Source: Dactylellina haptotyla (Eukaryota; Ascomycota; Orbiliomycetes; Orbiliales; Orbiliaceae). From it: a DNA stretch of 64,000 bases. The notes below the pieces were generated by a model. It was not told the DNA's origin. It saw only the letters and a list, made by a program, of their open reading frames with translations, and did no database searches. Shown piece by piece: positions 13,601 through 25,629 of this stretch. Every line of letters starts with the position of its first letter. Position 1 is the stretch's first letter. The position numbers were made by a program, and so were the translations under genes. Location: contig CM062383.1 of assembly GCA_031310005.1 (NCBI GenBank), positions 868,001-932,000 of the forward strand. The letters run 5' to 3'.

Positions 13601-14032
13601 TCAGAAATCCGGGGGCCCTGTCGAATGTGTATTGTGCGGTGGAGTCGAGTGGATCTCTCTCTGTTCGGTTAAAGTCGGTCGTACCTGGATCTCGACGTTT
13701 GGGATCCTACCCCATGCGTCTGTCGTCTAAATTGAACACGTTATATTCGGTTAATTCCGTTCTGGTTCATCTTGTTTGATTGGCAATGATTGTGGAGTTC
13801 ATAGCATTCATCGCGTTAAAATTTACGTTTGATAAAAATTCAATTGATGGAAGGGATATGCTTTCCATTGGTCAGTATCAATACATGACAATGTTTTGTT
13901 TTAATGTGAATATAAGCGCAAGTGTACGTGAAATACCGAAATCCTAAATTCCATGTCCCAATAACCCCGAGGAAAGAAAAGACATAACGAAACAAAACCC
14001 AAATCCTAGTGTAAACACTACTAAGATACCCT
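10619..14032. other. 3.4 kb intergenic region
   Basis: Only short overlapping frames are present, none recognisable. The left end should hold the 3' UTR of the small gene. A short AAATGC repeat sits at about 13302. The right end is downstream of the minus-strand ATPase gene. No RNA gene was recognised. Confidence 0.5.
13302..13321. repeat. AAATGC hexanucleotide repeat
   Basis: Three tandem AAATGC copies plus a partial unit in a non-coding stretch. Confidence 0.85.
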
Positions 14033-16269
14033 TCAGGCCGCATGCTTCTTGACTCCAATCATATCCTTTTCAAACGCATCCACAACGCCCAATACCAACT
14101 TCAAATGCCTCAGGCAGAGCTTCTCACCCCTTCTGTCCGCGATTCCTAGCGCTGTCCTTGTAGCATTCTTAATCTGTCGTCCGTTCAACTCCAGTGGTGA
14201 GAGCTCCTGGTAATCACCATCCTCAACTGCGGTCTTTGTTCCGCTGCTCTCAATCTTGGCGATGAAGTTCCTCCAGACTTGAGCTCTGGCATCTGGGGTA
14301 AGCTCATTGTAGCGGATTGCAATGTGAATACGCGACTGGATGGCCTCATCGAACGTTTCAACACGATTGGAGGTCAAAAACAAGATACCATGGTAGTATT
14401 CGAGCAAACGGAGGAAGATGCTGACGAGAGCATTCCGCTGAATATCATGGAGAGATCGCTGCTCGAGGTAGACATCGGCTTCGTCCAGAAGAAGAACAGC
14501 CTTCCAGATTGTGCACAATTGAAGGATCTTTTCCAAGTTTCTTTCAACAGTAATGGCATCAGTGCCCAGACTACCCGCCGAGACAGTGTATAGTGGGGAC
14601 TTGGTGTATTCCGCGACAGTTTCAGCCGTCATGGTCTTTCCGAGACCCGGGGCACCGTGAAGAACAGAGATGAGGCCTCTTCCTTTACCTTCGACAAAGT
14701 CGTCAAAGTGGGATTGGTCAGTAATGTGGGATTCCACGAGACCGCAGATGAGTTCCTTGGTTTCTTCGGGAAGCACAAGTTTAGAGAAGGAGTCTGTGTT
14801 CCAGACAACCTCCTCGATATCGTCGACGAAGAATTGCAGCCATTTTTTGTTTCCAAGTGTATAGCCCCAAATGACAGCGGTGCAGAGAAGTTTCTGGTCA
14901 TCAGTGAGTTCGAGGAGTTTCTTTGTTGTACCCTCGGTCTCGTTAAACTCAGTGCCTCCAATGCCTCCGATGCCTCCGATGCCACGACCAGGGGCACGCG
15001 GTATAGTACCCAATGGGTTGCCGTAGGTATCGAAATCTTCATAAGAGTAGTCATCGTAACGGCCACCTCGGTGTCTACGAGGTTTTGGGACAGTTTCATC
15101 GGGCTTGTGCAAATCAATGACTCTTGGTGCATCATTTGGATTGAAGATGGCATGTGTATTAGCATCGATCATCACACGGCTGTTTACCGGCATCTTTGAT
15201 AGACCGAACATTGAAACTTCTACGGCAACAGCATTGTACTTCTTGCAGTGGGAACCTTGGAGGGAGACAAATTTGGATCCTCGCTCGATGAGTCTCCTGA
15301 CAATCTCATCTTTCTCAGGATGGCGATCCAGAGGCGTGACGCTGAGATCTTTGATCTTCATAGTACCTTCGAAAGCCCAGATATTGAGACTACTGTCGGC
15401 TTCTCCAAACTTGGTACCATCATAGTCGATGTAGCTTCCAGTGATTGAAGCGCATCGACCGCGATGGAAAGACTTAAGTTTGAGGATACGAGGCTGGCCC
15501 AATATAGTGGTATAAACGAGAGTGGTGGGTTTGAACAGAGTCCACAACCTAGAAGATATAGTCATTAGTAAAGAATGCAAATATGGAGCAGCCATTAGTG
15601 GATAACTTACAGCTCAAAGTTGATCAACCCTTTGGACGTCAAGTCTTTATATTCCTTATTGATTGATTCGAACTCTTCATTCAAAAACTTCATCAACACA
15701 GTCAAGTGCTGACCAAGTTCTGAGAGGTCCTCGGCCTCTTTCCCAGTCTCCTTCTCGGTCTCCTTCTCGAGGAGCTCATTCAACTGATCTTGGTAGTACC
15801 AGAGCACATCCAAAGGGAAGTTCAACGAGACTATCGCCGTTGAGAAAGAGATGTTGGGATAGTCCACAATCATAGTTTGCAGCGCATCTCTAACTGGCCG
15901 TGAGAGGATATCGATGGATCTCTGATAAATCGAACCATTCTCGTTGAAGTACGTGGTGCTGCGGAAAGTGTAGTTTCCATACTTATCCGCTTGATCCTTT
16001 GTCTTGGGAGGAGCAGAGCCAACCTCATAGAGGTTGGAGTATCCGTATTGATCATAACGGCTTTCTAGGAACTTGACTTCGTTCTTCAAAGTGTCATCTT
16101 TGTGAACTTCTTCGAAAGGCTCTTCTTCTGGAAGAGCGCCATCGCCATCGACGCGGTCTTCAAGCCCATCTTCGAATGTCGGGGTTGGGAACCTGACAGG
16201 TTTGGGGATCGGTGTGGTTTCCATTATTGGACGACTGGGAATTCGTGGAAAGTATGGGCGGTTCGTCAT
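14033..16269 (-). CDS. AAA-family ATPase with long N-terminal region
   Basis: Exons 16269-15611 and 15548-14033 encode 724 aa. The 62-nt intron (GTAAGT...TAG) is supported because it restores a continuous LINFELLWTLFKP reading. Residues 1-410 carry an acidic N-terminus, a conserved middle region like that found before the AAA module in fungal ATPases of this type (DUF7025-like), and a short GGI repeat near residue 410. The AAA module follows: Walker A GAPGLGKT at about 518-525, Walker B VLLLDEAD at about 571-578, and a TSNR sensor with downstream arginines (RVETFDEAIQSRIH). It should be a P-loop NTPase remodelling some protein or complex. Many such genes sit in ascomycete genomes without a known substrate. 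There is no signal peptide or clear membrane helix, so it is probably cytosolic or nuclear. Confidence 0.88.
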
Positions 16270-17834
16270 TCAACAAATCTATCTCGATAATGAATAGATT
16301 CTAAATGGTGATGACCTAATAATCCAAGGCGGTTGAAAGCTGTGAACCAATCTTCTAAACTGAGGAATTTCCCCGTCTTATATAGACGATATGGAGTTTG
16401 TAGATGACGAGAATGTGCTCAATTGGGATTAGTAGCGCAGGATCTAGGGCCTCGCAGCTACTAGTGATCCTTCCTGTTATTTCTATTGGAAGGTTTGTCT
16501 CCGCCCAACGACTCATCCGCCTCGCAAGATTCCTTGTTGCACATAACAGGGCTGGCAGCGTCGACAAACATCGCGGATGCGGCCAGCTTTGTTCGGAAAC
16601 GCTTTCGTGCCGGGTTCCAGGCTCGGTTATCCCTACTTGGTAATTCCGTCAGCCTTTCCCCTCCTGCTTGGAATTCCGATGGCCAGTGGGTAAAACGTTG
16701 AACAACCTAAGAGCTAGCTAGAGGTGGTGACTCACGACGGATAGCTATGGGCCAAAAGCGTAAATAGCATCTCGGAACTTACCCCACGACACGCCTGGGA
16801 CCCATGTTTCTGTGAGCCTTTCAGAGCTTTGGCCTCAATAAAAACGCGTTCAGTGAATAAGTGAGCTCGTGACAACGTGTTAGCGGGGAGGACCCGCACA
16901 TCGTGGAGCTCATGATGAAGCTATGACACTGTTCATGAACCAATCCATGACTTCCAGCAGGTGTAACCTTTGTGTTGCTGCAGCTTGCATCGAAGCCGGA
17001 GCCGTATTGGGAATTCGTCTCGAATTGGTGAGTCTTCAAGTCACACAAGTCAAACGCCAGCTTCAACCAAACACGGAGGAATTGTACCACATAGACCACG
17101 GATAGCTGCCATCAAGCGTCAGGGTTTAGCTGTTTTTGAAGACAACTTCGCGGCTGTTAACTTGTAACGCAGGGCCAGGGTCATCAAAACTACTGTTATC
17201 AAGGTCTCTCTACGATGAAAACGGTTATATGTGCGTTTTTATAGGTTTTTATTTTTTCATCCTTCCCGCCTTTCCTCCATTTCTCATAAATTCATCGGCT
17301 GATGTCATTTAATATCCCATCATCCTCTCTGACTTTTATGCGTGCCCTGCGGGTGGCGAAACAAAAATGGTCTAGAATGCTTATCATAGTATCATACAAA
17401 AAAATCAGATCCCATGGGGTATTAATTCCTCCTTTGAGCCTTTTGTTCAAAATGTCAGGCTTGTTATTTCGGAAGTTGAAAAGGGTGGGCTGTCGTTCTT
17501 ATCGAAGAACAGACATATCGAAGAGAAGAAAGATTTTCGAGGTTATCGTATATATATAATGTGTAATAAAAAAGAAGAGGAAACCGAGATCGACTGAACA
17601 CCCGTATGCATGGACGACAAGATAGACGTTATAAGGACGCGTTGGAAATAGGAAGAGGTTGGAAGTTGTAGAAAGTGAGAAAAACCGGAACGCAAAGAGA
17701 TAAAGATATATCAACGGAATTTCAAAGACCTGAGTGCCCCATTATGACGGAATAAGAGAATTATGAAACAAGAGAGAATAAAGGCTTTGCATTAATCTTG
17801 GAAGGCTTGGTTTTTGTTGATATATTAATCACAT
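16270..17834. other. 1.6 kb intergenic region
   Basis: Promoter side of the ATPase gene (left) and downstream side of the eS27 gene (right). Open frames are at most about 90 codons and none is recognisable. Confidence 0.5.
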
Positions 17835-18423
17835 CTACTTCTTCCTGAAAGAGCATCCCTCCGTCAGTCTAGCCTTACCACCGGTTGGCTGGCATAGGAC
17901 TGTCGCGCAAGAGCCGCAAATAACGACTGTTTGGGCGTGCGAGAAGACGGTGGTGATGACGTAGCAGCCGGGGCACTTGACGTCCATGAAGAAGGATCGT
18001 GGAGCTGGGACGAGAGTCTAGATATCAAGGTTCATGTTAGGATATGGTGTCCTATATCCGCCAAGTAGCCGGTATATCGGTTTAATCGTACCTTGAGCTT
18101 GTGCTTGCGGGCTTCAGAGGCCGCGGATGGGTTGAGGAGATCTTCTGCGAGAACCTAATCGTCGTGAAGAAAGCCTGGTTAGCTTTATCTGATTCAACAT
18201 TGAAATCTAGCAACACCACCCCAATTTCCTTCATTCGTCTCCAAATTTTCGGCATAGAGGCTGTCCAAGAGGTCTTCTCCCCGTAACCAGCGGTTATGAT
18301 CCTCCTGAAAGCCATCTACCCTTCGAATATCCCTCCTTTTCCTCCTTCCGTTCGCACGTGGCCCCACCACTGTTTCCCCACAAACTGCAACCAAAATTAT
18401 CGAAAAAAAGGTCGGCTTACCAT
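17835..18423 (-). CDS. RPS27: 40S ribosomal protein eS27
   Basis: Three coding exons: 18423-18421 (the ATG only), 18154-18092 and 18017-17835, giving 82 aa, the usual eS27 length. Introns are 266 nt (GTAAGC...TAG) and 74 nt (GTACGA...TAG). The product runs [11 protein letters not shown], then [19 protein letters not shown], and has the zinc-binding C4 site C37-x2-C40 and C56-x2-C59 with the [10 protein letters not shown] loop between, ending in CSFRKK. It is a small-subunit ribosomal protein. The exons are too short to appear as long frames, so simple ORF scans miss this gene. The one-codon first exon puts the long intron directly after the start codon, where fungal ribosomal protein genes often carry regulatory introns. 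Confidence 0.95.
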
Positions 18424-19541
18424 GTTGACTGATGTTTATCGAAAGCCAAATATCCAAATTCTATGATCGAACGGGGGAGAGAGGTAATCCGTCAGGGACT
18501 CGGTCGAGGGACTTTTAAAGAGATGAGGTGTGGTTGGTTCGTAAATTCGTAGTCAGAGAAATGGGGACTGCAAAAATTCCTGCTGCCAAAGTGACTCTGA
18601 ATTGATCCCGCCCGGCTAGTCCCAAAGCGGCATGGTCGACCGAGCAAACGAGAGGGTTCGAGACCTAAGCAGGCAAACAGCATCGCATCCCCGCAACACA
18701 TTCTGACTACGGTCCGCCCAGCCCGCGCAAAGCTCCGCTGGCAGGCAAAGCTCCTCCAATGGCTTCCCCACCAGAGACCAGATCAGCTTTACTCGACTCT
18801 GGCCACTGTCTAGAAGCTTGAATGGGGGCTTGTTGGGCCAATCATATATTCTTATTCTTATAGATGCTCTTAGAACAAAGCTTAACGCTATCAGATTTCA
18901 CAGAAGGTTTCATGTCGACTATGATTCATACTGATTCATGAAGCTACTCTCGCCACTAGAGATATGGACTGGAGCACATAAGTGATATTGCCCTGACTAG
19001 ATTTCCCTGCTCCTTGCTAAGCTATTTGCATAAACCCGCTGTTGGACCTCCAAAATAAAACTAGCTCAAAGCGGGCAAGGTTTGCAAGATTTTTGAATGA
19101 GACGTCAAGGAAAGTATTGGTTTAGATATCGTCTCCAGATACCAAAGAAAACGAGCCCTGATTAGTATCCACCATGAGTACACACTCCTTGGAAGGCCAT
19201 ACAGATTGCCTTCTAGAAATGATATGTGAGAACAAAGATATGTAAGATCATTGATTGACATCAGGTTGAGAAAATATTGACAGAAGAGAAATAAAATGGG
19301 GTTTGCAAGCATTTATAATAAAACGCCAATTGCTCGATCGAAAATAATGCGCGCCATAATAAAGCCGACAAAAAAGGACAAATATAAATATAAAAAAGGG
19401 AAAGTTTCAATCCATCAAAATAAAATGCTAACGTAATTCCCGTGAATCCATATACTCCCAAAGCTTGAACACCGACAAGCAACCAAGCTAAGCAAATTCT
19501 TTTTTTTTATGTATATTTATTTTTGATTTATGTTCATTTCA
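18424..19541. other. 1.1 kb intergenic region
   Basis: Contains the eS27 promoter (no clear TATA box seen) and, at the right, the AT-rich downstream part of the bZIP gene. No gene recognised. Confidence 0.5.
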
Positions 19542-20694
19542 TCATATTAATTCGTCCTTCCCAAGACTTGCAGACAACCTAATGGCCTCTAGGACAGCGC
19601 TTTCCGGGAACACAGGGCCTTGTCCATCACACTTCGCCTTGGGCTTGAGGTATTCGCTGACAGCACGAATGTCGACCTGTCCGTCGCTGTACAATGGGTC
19701 GTTGGTGATCATATCCCACGCGGCAGCAGCAGCGAGCAACCGTTCTCCTGTTTCTGGGTGATGGCTGATCCTGTGGCTTGGAGTCTTGTTCTTGTGGGGT
19801 TCTAGAACAATGTCGTAAAAGTCTGTCGGCGAGTACGAAATCGGGCCGACATCAACAGTCGTTGGTGGAGCTGGATGAGAGGCTTGGACAGCAGAGGTGG
19901 CTCGAAGGATCTGGTTCTCCGTGGTGATCTTCTGAAGCTCTCGCTTCAAACGCTCGTTCTCGGATAGAACGGTCGAGGAGGTGGCCTCAAGGCTCGAGAG
20001 CTTCTCCTCGAGTTCTTTGACATGGCGTTCTTTACGCTCACGGAATGCCCGTTGACTAGTTACAGAAGAGTTAGCCTTGTCGATCCGAAGCAGTAGTCGT
20101 CTAATCGGGGATATAAAGTAAGACTTACGCTGCCCTATTCTGAGCTTTCCGTTTCTTTACAGCAACGACAGTCAGCACCATTGTAAAACTATTGATATCG
20201 AAAGAAAGGGAAGAGGGTCCTCCGTACCGACTGCTGGGGCGTGAGCTCCTTTTCTTCACTGCTGCTCCGGTTTAGACCGGGCGCGTGCTCCTCTCCATTG
20301 GGATATGTCTGATTTTGCGCCGCCAGTATCTCCCTATCGAATGCAGCAAAAGCATCGTAGTTTGTACCGTAATTCTGGAACATCCTCGGCAAATTCCCAG
20401 CACCGGGGTAGGTCTTGCAGTCAGCAAATAGGATCTCAGGAAACAGCGTGATTACAGGGAGTGATCTCGATGACCAGCGGATATTGTAAGATGATGTAAA
20501 GATTTGATAAGAGGTGTAAGGACGGATTTGGGAGAAAATGAGGGCTCAAGTCCCGAAATTTGGCTTACATTGTTGGGAGAGGCGTTCCGGAAGCCTTCCT
20601 CCGACCCCGAAGCGGGTATTCCGCTGGGCGGGTTTGACGCCGGCTGCTGGAAAACCACGTAGGGTTGAGGTTGGTAATAGGTCGAATAATCCAT
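19542..20694 (-). CDS. Yap/AP-1-like bZIP transcription factor
   Basis: Four exons: 20694-20569, 20413-20228, 20154-20129 and 20055-19542, giving 283 aa. Introns are 155, 73 and 73 nt, all with GTAAG/GTACG donors and AG acceptors. The 26-nt third exon encodes the start of the basic region. The joined basic region reads KRKAQNRAAQRAFRERKER (residues 105-123), with the N-x-x-A-Q-x-x-F-R signature of fungal Yap factors. The leucine zipper has heptad positions near L128, L135, V142 and L149. The N-terminus is rich in Tyr, Gln and Pro. The C-terminal part holds a conserved-looking block (FYDIVLEPHKNKTPSHRISHHPETGERLL) typical of fungal bZIPs in this group. It probably binds Yap-type sites and controls stress or secondary-metabolism genes; the exact ortholog is not decided. 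The classical Cys-rich redox domains of Yap1 are not seen. Confidence 0.9.
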
Positions 20695-23600
20695 GACTGA
20701 TTGTTACAACGAGTTTGTAAGGCCTTTGTCACCCTCGAATCCGAGCAATTTTGTGGACTGATGGTCTGGTCAAGATGCAAATGGGTTTACTCTTTTCGGG
20801 TGCAGACGTCGATGAATAATTGAGTTGTAAGCAGAAAGTGGAGAAAGAAGCGAGAACAGACAACGCTAATTACTCCGTACGAGGTCTCTCGAAATGCAGA
20901 AAACCCAGGTGGCTTTTAAAATGAATTTTGCGAGGCTGGAAGCTTCGAAGGCGTATGTATGTAGTATTTATTCACAAGGTAGGGCTAGGAAGATTTAGTT
21001 TTTAGAATGGGTGTAAGGAAATGTCGTGGAAATCTTTCCTTTTTGGATTCCAGATTTTGAGACCGATATATACGAAGTCCTCCAGAATATTGGATGAAAA
21101 AAGACGTCCTTTCAATATTATAGGCACTCGGATCACAATGCAGGAAACCGCAGGCTTAATAAAGAATTTATTTGTAAGCGGGGAGAGAAAAAAAACCCGT
21201 GCTCGTTGTCTATCGTCCGGTACCTGAAGGGCTTAGCAGGAAGTGTTAATATCCTAAGTGTGGAGTTTCATGAACACAGACACAGGGGTAAGGGTGCCGT
21301 GCCTCCCAAAACTTGGGTGGGATAGTTTCGTTTCAGGACGGCTTCCCTGCTCACCTTACCCGGAACAACCCGTTGTAGACGCCTTTTCTTTGCCCGGTTC
21401 TGCGAGGATATCTAGCTTCAATGCATGTACACTAATGGTGGAGGCTGGCGGGAGATATTCGGATTCCGACTTGGTGATGCTTTCCCGGTCGCTACATCCA
21501 CGTCAAACCCAAGGAAGAGGTCAAATTTTATACTCCCGCTGTCATCATTTGTCAAAAACGAACCACAGCCCCGCGCAGAAGGCCGTGGATCCGTACCAAT
21601 TGTTCCTGAAGATTCCTGCCAATTCCTTTTCAGCCCGAGCCCCTAAAAAAACCACCATTTTGCTACTTTCAACGACTCCTTATTTCCGTAAGAGTATCTT
21701 CGTAGTTTGGCCGACTCCTCGTCGGAATTCCATGCCGAAAACGGCTCGAGCATTCCGCCTCATGCTAGTTAGTTCACTAGTAGTTTAGTAATCTAGAAAG
21801 GATCTGCAAATAGTCTTGCTTTTACACGAGCCCAACCGGTGTAAAACGGTCTGGCAGCTCGTGCATGGTGGCGCTTTTTGTCGATATGTTCCAAAGTATC
21901 GAAACTTGAACTATCTTCAAACTTACAACCCCCAAATTTAACGATACGATATTGAGAATTTAAAAATACAGATTACGAGAGATAAGCGGAAGTTCAAGGC
22001 ACACTCGTTTAGCTCTTTCAGCTATTGAAGACCTGCGTTTAAATGTTTTAGATAGACATCCGACAGGTGCATTTTAACAGTCGCACAAAGCTGGGAAAGC
22101 CTCAGATGTCAGACCCCGCAACTTAGACGAGACGCTAGGTCCTCGCTTGTCTAACAATGGTGTAAGGCAGCCAAGTTAACTTTATCTCGCCCGCCACCCT
22201 ATCCGTGGTTGTATTAAGCTTATATCGAAGGAATAAATTTTTTCAGGAGCACATATAGCCTGTATTTTTAGAAACTGGCGATGTCTGGTGCAATTCATTT
22301 ATGTTACGCATCCTTTTTCTGGAACTTCTACCCTTTTTTTCGTGGCGGTCGTAAGTAATATTGCCTAAATTATTATTTTTCCTTGGTGTGTATCAGTTGT
22401 GCGCCAGAGGTACCTCAAAAATCGAATAGACCAATACATTCCACGTGGAATGGATATCCTTGCGAGTTTTAATATCCCAATGTTGTAAAGTGTTTTTTTC
22501 ATCGATATTAGAACGTCAAATTAATACCAGGCTCCAATCGGATAAGAAATTACTAAGCTCGTCGCTCCGACAGATCCCCAATTTAGCGTTTGGAATCTTC
22601 TTATGCATGAGAGCTCCAGAGCCCGGGAGCCGACTCATGTGTCAAAACTCGGTGCAGTGGCAACAAGCGAGGCTCAGGTGCGACAAGATGATACTAGAAG
22701 CAAGATATCGAAACCTATGGTTGGGATACTGCGCTGGCAAAAATAAGATTTATTTTAACTGCAAGCGCGATATAGAGAAGCGGTCCTAGCTCATGCAAAA
22801 TGCATCTACGCGCACGTACGTACGTACGAAACCCATGTCGCTGAAACATTACCTGCATATCCTTAGCAGGCACAGCTGCAGAATATTCCTATTCCGTCTA
22901 AACTCTAGATTTGCTGCTTGGTTACGCCTACCGAGAGCCGATTGAGCTTACCGAAAAGCATGAAGATTACTTGACCGTTTCCCGTAGGGCCAAGCTTGTA
23001 AGGCTTCGAACTACTCCTTTAAGCATATATAGATTAAAATGCTTGATTTTGATCGATCCTGTCCACGTCTCCACCAACCTGCGCACGCCGAAAAGCATCT
23101 GTCATTACGTATGGTCGAATCGGAGGATAACAGCTGTTCGAGATTCTGTCAGAACTTTAATGCATCTCGAAATCGAAAACGGGCTAACACGACGCTCCCA
23201 ATCACCATCCCTGGATTCTTTACTAATCTATAATTGAACAGTTGTTCGTCTACGGTGGTAACCTAGGAGCTCGAGAGCTCAAAGGTATCGACGGACCCAG
23301 ATAATCCGCATGAGCAATAGCCTTAGAGCAAGTTCGGAACCGTCCAGACTCGGTATCAGCGTCAGAATTGCGAAGGATGGAGTTCACCCCACGCCTTTCG
23401 TCAAGCGAACTCACGAGCTCAGCTGCAAGATTGCACGTCGGACGTCTGGTTTCCGACCCGCAATTGCATTGTGCAACTTCTGTCACAGCGTCAGCAAGAT
23501 AATCATGAATCATGGATCGATCTTGTCACTCTCTGCGGCCGCACCGACCTTGTGAAGGAGATGTATCGAGAATCTGACGGTATCCGCACCGGCTAAATCC

Positions 23601-24783
23601 CGGCTAGCTACCTTGCAAGGCGAAGTTCCGCAAAGGTGCGCTCGTGAGATTGGAATACCGCATCTGGATGCGGTATTATCGACGATAGGCTGTTTTTTTT
23701 CGTCCAATGCGGAATAACCAATAGAATATTAGGTAAGCATACGAGGTAACGATATAACCTCTAGGGATTGTGTAATTACACTGAGTCTGACGGAGAACAA
23801 TATCTTTGGGGGTCTTTAACACATCTCTCGTTCGTATATTGAGAATGAGAAGTCAATTTCAGCTACCTCTTCCAGACCCCCTTTGACCGCGATTCAACAC
23901 ATTCAGATGGAAACCGCCAACGTATCTAACATGAAGTAAAACCTGCAAATTAGGTAACAGCATGTCATTTGGATTGTCGAGGGCATTCGAATCATACTCC
24001 CAATCGTTGTGGCGTCCGCCTTCCCGATCGGCGGTTTCTAGAACTCTCGAAAAGAGGCTGCATTGTGGCGAGTATCCCCTCTGTTTCTATGATGTAATTG
24101 TTAGCGAACAGTGGCTAGATTCGGTTATTCTCTCCTTCCGATTCGACACCAATTTTCTCAAAACAAGGCTATTAGATTGAACCTACGCCGAACCACAGGC
24201 CGAACCCCAGATTTTGTGTAAATTTTCCGCTCGGATCGCGGATGTTTCCGAATGCCATGGAAAAACTTTTTGCTAACATGACGTGTGGTACGAATACGTT
24301 TGCCAGACGTGGGGCCGAGATGAGATCGACGGTCTTGTGCACCAGTTCCCGTTTAGCGACTTTCGGATAAACATCTGGCGGGTGGCTAGAAATCACCAAG
24401 CCTTCAGGACGTGAGCCGAGCGGCGTTTTTCAGAATTTGGGCATCTGGTGACGGCTTGCGTCAGAATTACCAGTCAAATAGAACCGTTACGTCTGCAGCG
24501 TCGATATGTTGCCGATACTATTAGCAGATACAGTTGACAAAACTAGCATCCGTAAGCGGCAGGCCGTGGGGCTAGGAAAGCTTAGTGCTTGCGTACCTTA
24601 AAATGGTTCGCTCTAACTAGCTTGTTGTGATGCCTGCAAGCGTGGATTTGAGATGGCTTCAGGCCATTGTTTTATCAGGTATGACATCAGGAATATGTCA
24701 ATATCAGTTGGATCTTGTCATTACGTCTACAATTGCGATCGGTTTCTCCGTCCGAAGTGAATTGACTGGGGGTTCCAAATGTC
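20695..24783. other. 4.1 kb region without recognisable genes
   Basis: Left end is the bZIP promoter, right end the promoter of the dehydrin-like gene. In between are frames of up to 176 codons (21258-21788, +) and 87 codons (23250-23513, -). None shows domains, splice support or a known match. An ACGT repeat lies at 22813-22828. Eroded gene or transposon remains are possible but not demonstrable. Confidence 0.45.
22813..22828. repeat. ACGT tetranucleotide repeat
   Basis: Four tandem ACGT-type units (CACGTACGTACGTACG), self-complementary, in intergenic DNA. Confidence 0.8.
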
Positions 24784-24790
24784 TATATAA
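24784..24790 (+). promoter_or_regulatory. TATA box of dehydrin-like gene
   Basis: TATATAA, 138 bp before the ATG at 24928. The leader that follows is AT-rich with many CAA/ACA triplets and short of G, like efficient fungal 5' UTRs. A strong TATA box fits a stress- or development-induced gene. Confidence 0.55.
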
Positions 24791-24927
24791 GAGACAGGTG
24801 TAACTTCGATGAACCTATTTTATTATCATTACCAAATCATCAACAAGCTTAAGAACAACTTCAAACAATATACAATATCTTATACCACATATCTTTTAAA
24901 GATCTATATTCTACTTAAAACTTCAAC

Positions 24928-25629
24928 ATGTCGAATATCGTCCACAAAGTTAAAGACGCCCTCACCGGCAACAAAGACCACCACAATACCACCACTGGTA
25001 CCCACACACATTCCACAGACAACAACCCAAACTTCTACAGCGGCGACAGCACCAATGCTGGCCCTCACAATTCCAATGTTGCCAACAAGGTAGACCCTAG
25101 AGTCGATAGCGATCGTGATGGATCCTCCACCATTGGTACCGGAAACACATACGGCAGTGGTAACACCATGGGCACCCACACCGGTACCCACACTGGAACC
25201 CACACCGGTATGACCGGTATGTCCGGTACCACTGGTGGCCATGGTCCTCACGACTCCAGCATGGCCAACAAGTTGGACCCAAGAGTTGACTCTACCACTG
25301 GTACCATGGGCGGTAGCACCATGGGAACTGGAATGGGCACCACCGGTTCCGGTTTCACCCACTCCGGAAACGCTGGTCCTCATAACTCCAACGTCGCCAA
25401 CAAGTTGGACCCTAAAGTCGACAGTGACCGAGACGGTTCTTACACTATGGGCACTGGAACCGGAGCAGGAACTTACGGAACTGGTAGCACCGGTATGACT
25501 GGTAGCCACAATAAGACTACTGCGGGACCACACTCGTCTGATCTTGCCAACAAGCTCGACCCACGTGTCGACAGCGACTTGGACGGCAGCCGAACTGTTG
25601 GCAGTGGTCCAAAGTATGGTAACCACTAA
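24928..25629 (+). CDS. Dehydrin-like stress protein with DPR repeats
   Basis: Intronless, 233 aa. Very hydrophilic, rich in Gly, Thr, His, Ser and Asn, without Cys or Trp. Four copies of a motif GPHxSxxANKxDPxVDS start at about residues 45, 106, 150 and 200; the DPR triplet is DPK in the third. Spacers are Gly/Thr/Met-rich, including a GTHTG tandem at about 82-94. The N-terminus MSNIVHKVKDALTGNKD could form an amphipathic helix. The DPR repeat is the hallmark of the fungal dehydrin-like proteins (DprA-type in Aspergillus), disordered proteins linked to osmotic, oxidative and freezing tolerance and to spores. The family call is good. The condition of expression is inferred. The start ATG is the first in the leader in this frame and matches the conserved N-terminus. 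Confidence 0.88.
   Translation: MSNIVHKVKDALTGNKDHHNTTTGTHTHSTDNNPNFYSGDSTNAGPHNSNVANKVDPRVDSDRDGSSTIGTGNTYGSGNTMGTHTGTHTGTHTGMTGMSGTTGGHGPHDSSMANKLDPRVDSTTGTMGGSTMGTGMGTTGSGFTHSGNAGPHNSNVANKLDPKVDSDRDGSYTMGTGTGAGTYGTGSTGMTGSHNKTTAGPHSSDLANKLDPRVDSDLDGSRTVGSGPKYGNH

Noticed and set aside
14657-15199. 180-codon plus-strand frame inside the ATPase gene
   Set aside because: Antisense shadow of a well supported AAA ATPase coding exon.
18645-18665. GGTTCGAG-like T-loop, possible tRNA
   Set aside because: Flanking bases cannot form the T stem and there is no A box upstream. Similar matches near 8360 and 56668 fail in the same way.
21258-21788. 176-codon plus-strand frame
   Set aside because: No recognisable domain, erratic composition and no promoter or splice context.
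24786-24797. TATAAGAGACAG, identical to the 12-bp end of the Tn5 mosaic end used in sequencing libraries
   Set aside because: Only 12 of 19 bases match, there is no partner end, and the sequence fits a TATA box at the expected distance from a gene. A chance match is more likely than an adapter or transposon.
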